Of a stretch of 64,000 bases of DNA, positions 56,854 through 64,000 are shown in pieces. Each line of letters begins with the position of its first letter. Position 1 is the stretch's first letter. The notes under the pieces are model-generated. The model was not told the origin of the DNA. It did no database searches and saw nothing but the letters and a program-made list of their open reading frames with translations. The translations under genes and the position numbers were made by a program. The stretch is taken from contig OY744465.1 of NCBI GenBank assembly GCA_963556145.1, positions 1,550,001 through 1,614,000 of the forward strand. The letters run 5' to 3'. Source of the DNA: Hygrocybe punicea (Eukaryota > Basidiomycota > Agaricomycetes > Agaricales > Hygrophoraceae).

Positions 56854-58125
56854 TCAGTAGTTATCATCGCCTTCGCTGTCGGTATCGCTGTCAGAGTCGT
56901 CGCGGTTTGAGTCGGGTTCTTCTTCACTGCTGTTCTCGGATTGTTGCATGTCGCGAAGTCGTTCGGCGTTGATATCAAGTAGGCGATCCGGAAATTCAAT
57001 CGTTTTTCTGGCAAAGTAAGGGATGACTCTAAACACGGCCACTGGGTGATGTAACACCGAACCATCTAATTCGCATAGGATATATGCTCCACCGAAGTTT
57101 CTGGATATAACGATAAGTGGTCCTAAGTATCTGGGACGCATTTTTCTGTTGAGTGCCTTTTCGATCGCAGTGTTTCGCATGAGGACTAGATCGCCCTTTT
57201 TAAAATTGAAATTCCGAATCGTTCTGAGATGGACTTTCTCGAATCGAATCGCAGCTGCTTGTCGAGCTTTGTAGACTTTTGAATAGATTTTCGTCATATC
57301 GCAGTCTCGTTTTTGTAACGCGATCGCTCGTCGTGCGATCAGATCGGTGGTTGATAGGATCGAGGTAGGTGGCGGTTGGAGATATGTTGCTTCGAATATA
57401 TCGAGGGGGAGTACGGGATGCAAACCTGTCACAGCGAAATATGGGGAGCATCCCATTCGTCTTCTGACCGTTACACGCTCTGCCCAAAACATGGAATGCA
57501 CGACTTGAGACCAACGAGTTTGGTCGCCATCTGCTGCTTTGAAAAGCGACTGTCGGACGTCAAAGTGCGTTCGCTCGACTAGTCCGTTTGCACAAGAGTT
57601 GTATCCACTGATGCGAATGTGAGAGACTTTGTATCGCTTGGCTAGGTATTCGAGAGCTTTGACCAAGGCTGTACCATTATCTGTCACTATTTCGCGAAGA
57701 GATCCCCAACGGCACAAAATATCCTCGAAGATCCAGTCGCCTATTGCATTTGCATTTTCCGATTGCAACATTCAAAATTCTGGGTACTGTGAGAGCGAAC
57801 AACGTCCTTGGACAATGTAGCGAAACGATTGCTATGGGGGGAGATGCATGGTATCAACGTAAATTTTCGCGAAAAGGGGGGCTGGAGTCGCTACAACTGG
57901 AGGGATGAGTACTTGTCGAACCTGACGTTGCTGGCACAGGCAACACATCTTCATGAACCAAGCGATGTCAGCCTGCATATGCGGCCACCAAAATCGTTCT
58001 AAAATTGCCGATCGCGTCACATACAGACCTTTGTGGCCTAAGTCGTCGTGACAGCCCTTCATAATTTGTAGGCGAGTCGTGGGGGCCACGACAAGCTTGT
58101 GCGCTGTAGTAGTGGTGCCTGTCAT
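56854..58125 (-). pseudogene. integrase of Ty3 element 2
   Basis: The zinc domain is CHDDLGHKG with CCLCQQ (HHCC). The catalytic triad is in KIYVDTMHL, REIVTDNGTAL and GLVERTHFD. The C-terminal module is FKKGDLVLMRNTA to RPRYLGPLIVI, then an acidic tail (DSDSDTDSEGDDNY) ending at 56854. A TAG (57832-57834) and a TGA (57772-57774, before MLQSENANAIGDW) interrupt the frame; flanking residues are the expected family sequence. About 140 bp of foreign sequence (58120-58262) separates it from the RNase H end. Confidence 0.85.
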
Positions 58126-58354
58126 GTCACGTGACCTGGACCTTAGTCAGTAGCCAGTTCTGGATGTAGTAGACAGATCTCTATCCCATCCACCTCAGCC
58201 ATTCTGTGTGATTCTGTCCCCGATCCCGAGAGGTCCCTCGGGACCACTCCAGCGCTCCTTGAGGATCCTTTCTCCATAGGCGATCTTTGTCAATAAAGAA
58301 TTCAGCGCAATACTTGATGAACATCACGTACTCGGCGTCAGTTAAGCACGATGG

Positions 58355-59251
58355 TCATGTAAGGTTTGTCAACCACTCTCGAACAGATGTGAGGCGATCT
58401 TCATGGGTTCTAGCGGCTAGCGATCGCGGCACTACATTGTACGATTTGCTTTCTTCTCCTGGTTCATCTCTTGTCGAGTCGTCGTCGCAGAGGAGTGTCA
58501 ATATTGTTGAGCATTGCGAAGATGCAGCATGGCTACCAGTGTTGATGTGATGCATGAATCTGTATAGTTGATCAATCCAATCGTCGAATTTGTCTTCGTC
58601 GTCTTGTTGTGGAGAGTCGCCATGTTGAGGCGTTCGACGCGACAACCCGTCGGGTCCATGGCTAGATCCTGCGACATGTACGAGTGTGAAATGGAACGTT
58701 AAGATCGCTACTATCCAGCGATTTATACTGGCACTGGGCATGATGTCCAGATTGTTGAGCATGCCTTTTATGTATCACGCATCAACTTCGACTACGAGAT
58801 TGCGAACACTGACTATATAAAGTCGGAGTGCTCTTAGGGCGCAGAAGAGACCATATATTTCCAGCTTCGGCTTGGAAAATCGTGTTTTGCGGTCGTTGAG
58901 CGTAATAGAGCCGAACTGATTGTAATATCGTGTTCGCCTGTCTTCCGGGGCGCATTGACAGAGATAAAACCCTACTGCAATATACGACGTGTCGACTGCA
59001 AGAATGACTGGTGCCTCCAACTTATAGTCAATCGCTCGAAGGGTGGCGGAGTCGAGAACCGCTTTTCGGAGGTCGTCTTGGGCCGCGATCTGATCAAGAC
59101 TGAACTCGAAAGGCACATCTTTTCGGGTTAACTTCACTAGATGATGTGCTTGATGCGCGAAGTTGCGTATAAAGATTTGACACAATCCGACTGTTCCGAG
59201 AAAAGCGCGAACGTCGGATAAGGTTTGGCATGGTCCCCACTTTTCTATCAC
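58355..59251 (-). pseudogene. RNase H region of Ty3 element 2
   Basis: The upstream connection FLGTVGLCQIFIRNFA leads to the RNase H-like domain with ILAVDTSYIAVGFYLCQ, FSKPKLEIYGLFCALRALR and VVEVDA-stop-YIKGMLNN. The TGA (58775-58777) stands where family members have Arg. HVAGSSHGPDGLSRR marks the domain end. A TGA at 58355-58357 (NLT-stop-PSCLTDAEY) precedes the insertion at 58262. Confidence 0.8.
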
Positions 59252-59275
59252 TTTGACTTTCGAGGTCTCAGGGAG

Positions 59276-60749
59276 TCACCCGTGGTAGGTGCAACGATGT
59301 CCGACTACAATTATTTCTTCGATGCAAACAAAAAGCTTGAGACCAGAAAAGGTTCCTCCACAGTATTTCATTCACTGTACGACACGATTGAGATTCTGGA
59401 AATGTTCCCATATGAAACAACGGATGCCATCGTTCTCGGGAATTGTCTCGTACAATCCATCGTCACTAATATATCTAGTCGCGGGTCCTTTGATGGGGAC
59501 ATCGTCAATGTAAGGAATCGTCAAATCAGGAATCTCGGGTTGCAAGATGAACGTAACGTCATCGTGGAATATAGGGACGGAATTTGTCCAACCCATTGAT
59601 AGGGTAACTAGTCGCAAGGCTCCAAAAGGTGTTTGGAAAGTCGTCAGGTCTCACGAAGACTCTGCGGTCAATCGTTCATCGTATCCGACATAGAGGTCGA
59701 GCATCGCTCCACACGCTCAATTAGTGAATCGTTCGGTGATATGTTCGGGGATCGGCGTGACGCCAGAATGCTGGATCATAACTTTGTTCAGGGGTTCGAG
59801 ACCATGTACTTAGGGAAATGCAGGGGTAATCCCAGGATACATTTGTCTGTATCCGTACTCGTACTCCCCACAGATACGGATGCAATATCCACGGATTTTA
59901 CCCACGGATTCGCGATCAAAATGAGCCGGAGATCACCTGAAACGGTCAAGAATTGACTGAGATAGAGTCCAATCAATGTTTAGTCTCTATCTCAGTCAAT
60001 TCTTGACCGTTATGGATGATCTCCGGCTCATTTTGAAGCCCACGGATACGAGAATCAGTATCCGTACTCGTACTCTTAAGAGTACGGATACCTGCGGAAA
60101 AGGATTCACCCTTATCCCTGCATTTCCCTACATGTACTAATTGAAGCGACTTTCCTCCCTTTTTGAGGACCATGAACCATCACGATCGGTAGGATGAGTT
60201 CGATGGCTCGTATACGCCTGCTTCGATCTTCTTTCAGATTACGTGACATACTTCTTCGTAGATGCCAGGGGGTATCGGAATATTCTTTTCGACCCAAGGT
60301 GTGTGAGGGATTACTGGAAACTTGACTGGTGGAAAGAAATCGGTATGGAAACGTCCTTGTTCTAAATCGTTCCATGCGAAGCCTTCGTTTTGTTTACACA
60401 TAAAGTCGTGCATCAAATCGCGTTCGGATGGCCAAAGGAAACTATTGGAATGTACTTTATCGAGAGCGTCGCGTCGTTCTATCGTATAGCGACCTGTCGG
60501 TATAAAGGGCGGGGGATTCGGGCTAAGCTGTGGCAACTTCACTAGTGGGTCGCCTTCTATTCGTCGATGTATTCGAAACTTATTCAGAAGTTCTGCTAAA
60601 ACTGGTCTAATCTTTTTCGCGATGGGCTTGTATTTCTTTTTCATGGATAGAAATATTGACGCGAAGTTGGCGATGGAAAACTTCTTCTGCAAAGTTGTAT
60701 CGGACTGGTTCGTATAGTGGGAAATGGTTTTGGAATGGTATTGAGACAC
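59276..60749 (-). pseudogene. reverse transcriptase of Ty3 element 2
   Basis: Minus-strand order: IRRPVLAEL-like segment (KKIRPVLAELLNKFRIHRRI), IPPGIYEEVCHVI, TGA 60234, KKIEAGVYEPSNSSYRS, then VLKKGGKSLQLVH, where the MITE is inserted. After it come ITERFTN, TGA 59717, ACGAMLDLYVGYDE, TGA 59651, DLTTFQTPFGALRLV and MGWTNSVPIFHDDVTF. The catalytic box is IPYIDDVPI (about 59500), and further TGAs lie at 59372 and 59276. The motif order is complete, so before the stops and the MITE this was a normal Ty3 RT. Confidence 0.85.
59811..60130. mobile_element. 320-bp hAT MITE in the RT gene
   Basis: A perfect 8-bp duplication, CATGTACT, lies at 59803-59810 and 60131-60138. Terminal repeats share TAGGGAAATGCAGGG exactly. 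Much of the element is a hairpin around about 59965, where GAATTGACTGAGATAGAG and its complement flank a short loop. GTATCCGTACTCGTACT occurs near both sides. Confidence 0.9.
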
Positions 60750-60899
60750 GACTACAGGAAAGTCGCAGGCTGAGATATAAACATGGGCTAGTCTAGATGA
60801 AGGAGAACTCGAGTCAGCATGGGGTGGTGGTACACAAGTATACGCATCTATAGAGACTGAAGCAGTACTGGGGTCATAAGAAACAATGCATGCAGCTTC

Positions 60900-61993
60900 T
60901 CCCTGATCTGCGATCAGTTCCTCGAATTGCGAAAATCCTTTTGGTTCTGCCTCATAAGCGGGGCTTGATGATGCAGCAGACCTCTCGCGACAGTGGGAAT
61001 CATTGCGCGCTGTCGAGAGTTTGGGTCACATATCATAATCGTTTGGTCCTCATTCGCGTAGTTCTTGACGACGCTCTCGGTTAAGACGTCGAAGGGTCAT
61101 CCAAGCAGAATGTCATAGGCGGGAGACCGGATGACATGCATCTGAAGATACAGCGTTATATTTCCGACGTGACAAGGTACATTCCTTGAGAGTCCCAATG
61201 ACTGGTCGATCTTGCCATTCGCGGATTGCATGTTGAGCCTTATCATTTGGTCGTATGCTAGACCAAGATCATGGCAGATAGTTTCCGACATTGCAATAAT
61301 CTGCGATCCCGGGTCAACAATGCTCTCGACTTTTTCCTGGTCGTTGACGGTCATGTAAATTGAGCGAAGTGCATGCGACTCTTTCGTGACTATGCAAAAC
61401 TCATCCGTATCTCCTGGACGAAGAGTGTTGAGATATGTTTCGTACGGGTCGCTTATGATGATAGGTTCGGATCGAGGATCGAGGTCATCGAAAAGAAAAT
61501 CGTTGCAAAACGGTAATGGGTCATCTTCATTTATAGCTGCGACATTCATATCGCGAGTGTTCAACGTCGTCACTCGTTTGGGCGTAATCTCTTCACGCGT
61601 TTTTTGCCTAACCTCTGGAGAAAGTGCTAAAAGTTCCTTCGTGAGCAATACACAAGGTGTTTTTAACCATTGATCGTAAACCTCATCCACGATTTTCGAA
61701 TCCTGGACCGGTGCCTTCGTGCGATACGTGGCCTCTTTGTCTTTTGCTACTTTCATCGGCAGGGCCGCGAAGTTTCTCTCATGCGGAGGGAGATACACGG
61801 GTTCGCAGGCTTTGGCGAACGGATGAACCGGAGGCTCGGTTTCTTTTGCTGGTGCAGGAGCCCGTACTTCAGGTTCTGCGACTGGAGGTGATCGTTTGGT
61901 CGGGGGTGCGACTGGCAGGCGTTCTTCGTGGGTTGGGATGGGCCTCTTGCATCTCGGAATTTGGACACCATCGAAGACCTCTTTATTCCTCAA
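60900..61993 (-). pseudogene. protease region of Ty3 element 2
   Basis: After a Pro/Lys-rich spacer (PVAPPTKRSPPVAEPEVRAP) and the stretch KTPCVLLTKELLALSPEVRQ, the retroviral-type aspartic protease site appears as SIVDPGSQIIAMSE near 61310. This is a DPGS form rather than DTG/DSG. It ends with HVIRSPAYDILLG followed by TGA 61097 and PFDVL, where LLGRPF is the expected family phrase. Another TGA stands at 60914. Upstream TGAs at 62006 and 62129 separate it from gag. Confidence 0.8.
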
Positions 61994-62227
61994 TGTGAAA
62001 AGCTCTCACTCGAGGATGGCGATTCGATCTTCAGATGTCAAATGGAACGTCGCGGCCAGATGAGGGACATTTATTTCATACATAAGTTGACCGGTAGTTG
62101 TCGCATTGCTGGTAATCTGCGCGGCGGCTCACTGGTTGGGATTGTGACAATGCCATTCGTCGATGCGATCACAAAGGTTCGTTCCGGCGGCCCCTCGGGG
62201 TATGAAGGCTCCTGTGCCAAGAATGAG

Positions 62228-63136
62228 TCATCCCTCGTGATTTCGCCTGACTCTTCCATCTGCGATGTACTCTTCGACATGTCGGCAGTTGTTTAAGAAA
62301 TGGCCTAACTCGCCACAAAAGTTGCAGCTCTTGTCGACACTATTGGTTCGAGGTCCATCTTGAGCATGAGCTGGAGTCGCGCAGACAGTGTGCTGTTGAT
62401 CACGATTGGGGTGCGCTAGTGCTTTGATGAGGGTTGTCACGAACCTATCCATTATCTGCACGAAGTCCTCAGTTTTTACTGTCGGCTGCACACTTGTATT
62501 CTCGATAGTCGGCAACGCGGTCGCGACAGTATATAATGTGGGTAAACTTCCATGAAGGACGTACTGCGCAGCGGCATGTATATCTAGGAGGGGGTAAGGA
62601 TCGTCAGGGAAGTGATCGGGAAACTTGAGCTCCAAACGATGCTTGATAGACTGCCATAACAGCTCCTGAAAGCCTCTGATGAAAGCGCGACTAATCTCGG
62701 CGTCGGAGATGCGACCTTTCTTGCGAAGGAAAGACGTGACGTTGTAGAAATTTCAGAAATACGTGCCAAGCTCTGTCAAGTCGTGGATGCCAAGTCGCAA
62801 CTGCTTGCCGATAAGTTTGTCCATATCAGCGATCAACCACTTTCTTTCATCTTCGGCACCCGGGTAAAGCTTTATGACTGTCTTCGTGAAGTCATCGTAT
62901 GAGTGACCTACACCGCTTTCTGCAAGTTCTCCCCATAGGTCGGACGAGTTGATGTCGAGGTAATGTCTCGTGAATTTCTTCTTTTCTTCGTCATCGTCGA
63001 TCACGCAGCTGGTGAATAAATGTTCAAGATCGTTGAAGTATCACTGAAGTTCTCTTGGTTGAGAGGGGGAAAATGTCGGAGCGGTTGCATGACCGCAAGC
63101 GGGCATTATAGGAGTTGTATGAGGTTGTGCGGCCAT
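62228..63136 (-). pseudogene. gag of Ty3 element 2
   Basis: ATG 63136 starts MAAQPHTTPIMPACGHATAP. TGA 63041 interrupts LQ-stop-YFNDLEHLF, the typical start of the capsid-like domain, and TGA 62753 interrupts YF-stop-NFYNVTSF. The capsid-like part continues with EISRAFIRGFQELLWQSI. The nucleocapsid zinc knuckle is CNFCGELGHFLNNC (C-x2-C-x4-H-x4-C) near 62300. TGA 62228 follows. 63137-63565 is leader sequence without a gene. Confidence 0.8.
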
Positions 63137-63565
63137 CGTAGATGCTGTTTCGGATAAGTCGGATGTAGTTGTCGATGAGGTAGAAACGGAACAATTTCAT
63201 GGGTGACTAGTAAAGAAACATGAGAGACTGCAATCGGAATTGATGTCGTCTAAGGAATCGACACATTGGAGAGCTGTTCGAAGTTCTTGATCGAGTGTAC
63301 GACGATTGGTAGACGTCGTCGATGATGAATCTTCGGTTGACGATGAGGGGGACGGGGGCGACAATGGACTGCTTGGTGGTCTTTGGGTAGCTATAGGCGA
63401 AAGGTCTCGAGGCCTAGATCGGAACTGATATCAGTGGGTCGCAGGCGTTGGTAGGGGTCCTGCCGTGATCGGTGATGGTGGTGAAGAATCTGAGGATGAG
63501 AGGGATGTTAACGGTGAAGAGAAGGGAGAAGGTGTAGAAGCTATTTTTCAAAATGAGAAATCACC

Positions 63566-63586
63566 CCCTCGCGGTGGGCTCCAAAA
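63566..63586 (-). promoter_or_regulatory. primer-binding-site-like sequence of Ty3 element 2
   Basis: On the minus strand TTTTGGAGCCCACCGCGAGG follows the LTR end within four bases. TGG at the start is the usual complement of a tRNA CCA end. The same TGGAGCCCACC motif follows the 5' LTRs of both non-autonomous elements (48656-48673 and 55576-55593). The tRNA species was not identified. Confidence 0.6.
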
Positions 63587-64000
63587 TGATACACTAATCA
63601 AGGTGCTGTGCAATAACAACAACACTCTTCGACTGGTCAGATTGCGAGTAAGTGAAGTGGAATAACTTCTACGAGTCTTGCAACAATCGTGATTGATAGT
63701 GCGACTTTGGCGATTAAAGTCGCGGCAACTAAAGAAAATCGACGTAAAGAACTACGGTTGGGGATGGTCAAATGTGAGGAAAGTAAAGTCGTATTGGAGT
63801 TCGAATGGTATAACTGAGTGAGGAGACGGGAACGATACACTCTAGTTCGCTGTTTCTACGTGTAATTTAACAGCTATTTTATATGAAGACAGTCGGAGAT
63901 CGGAGATGAAGTGAGAAAGTCGTGTAAAGAAAGAAACCTAGTCTAATAGGGGTCGAAAGAAAGGACTGTGTATCAATCACATGTAAATGCAGCCAAAAGA
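63587..64000 (-). repeat. 5' LTR of Ty3 element 2, cut by window end
   Basis: Aligns with 50025-50438. The outer end lies outside the window. Confidence 0.75.

Larger units (their letters stand above)
50025..64000 (-). mobile_element. Ty3-type LTR retrotransposon 2, with antisense accessory genes
   Basis: LTR starts TGATACGCTAATCGAGG (50025) and TGATACACTAATCAAGG (63587) align for at least 414 bp, up to the window end. The element is therefore at least 14 kb including insertions, and its right end is not in the window. On the minus strand the order is 5' LTR, primer site, gag, protease, RT, RNase H, integrase. Beyond pol lie two plus-strand zinc-cluster genes and the 3' LTR. A second non-autonomous LTR element (52296-55834) and a hAT MITE (59811-60130) are inserted. 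Gag-pol has at least 15 in-frame TGA codons. Confidence 0.85.

Overview
This 64 kb window looks like a repeat-rich segment of an agaricomycete (mushroom-forming basidiomycete) nuclear genome. The evidence is: genes split by many 45-65 nt GT-AG introns; several multicopy orphan gene families typical of agarics; and a mobile-element set (KDZ-type transposon, DIRS-like tyrosine-recombinase retroelement, Ty3 elements, Helitron, hAT and Tc1/mariner elements) that together point to Agaricomycetes. The genus cannot be read from the sequence. No rRNA, convincing tRNA or CRISPR array was seen, and no intact conserved housekeeping gene.

Layout. 1-12.4 kb holds four orphan multi-exon genes. They are complement 1266-2568; plus 5384-7414 (in-frame TGA at 7105); complement 7501-9322 (possibly ATP-grasp-like); and plus 10408-12332. 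The first three lie between 82-bp repeats in opposite orientation (111-247 and 9588-10020). A hAT-type element with a perfect 8-bp target duplication (2589-4954) sits at the 5' side of the first gene. About 14.0-21.2 kb is a decayed Helitron (Rep, helicase and a C-terminal USP-like cysteine-protease domain) ending in a hairpin plus CTAG at 21225. 22204-26048 is a Tc1/mariner-like element with ~240-bp inverted repeats; besides a dead transposase it carries a convergent AT-hook/SAM-like accessory gene. 26.4-27.7 kb is a 34-bp minisatellite, followed by an FAD-monooxygenase pseudogene (27.9-28.8 kb).

28.96-64.0 kb is a nest of elements. A DIRS-like element (28964-45713) is split by a KDZ-type transposon remnant (31393-37099), which itself holds a 1.1-kb hAT element (35924-37033, 8-bp duplication). 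The DIRS 3' end is split by a Ty3 element (39268-45682) with an intact 1499-codon pol but a gag broken by TGA codons. Next come a non-autonomous LTR element (45765-48898), a deletion derivative of the DIRS element (49129-49487) that keeps the empty Ty3 insertion site, and a second, minus-strand Ty3 element (50025 to beyond the window end). That last element carries two zinc-cluster genes antisense to pol, one of them intact, and contains a second copy of the non-autonomous LTR element (52296-55834) and a 320-bp hAT MITE (59811-60130).

Two themes tie the window together. First, about 30 in-frame TGA codons interrupt otherwise long conserved frames in unrelated elements, and where the family residue is recognisable it is arginine. 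This fits CGA-to-TGA, that is C-to-T decay at CpG. Second, several elements carry extra genes of no obvious transposition role: the AT-hook/SAM protein, the antisense zinc-cluster proteins, the protease-like Helitron tail, and a transmembrane protein with 53-residue repeats.
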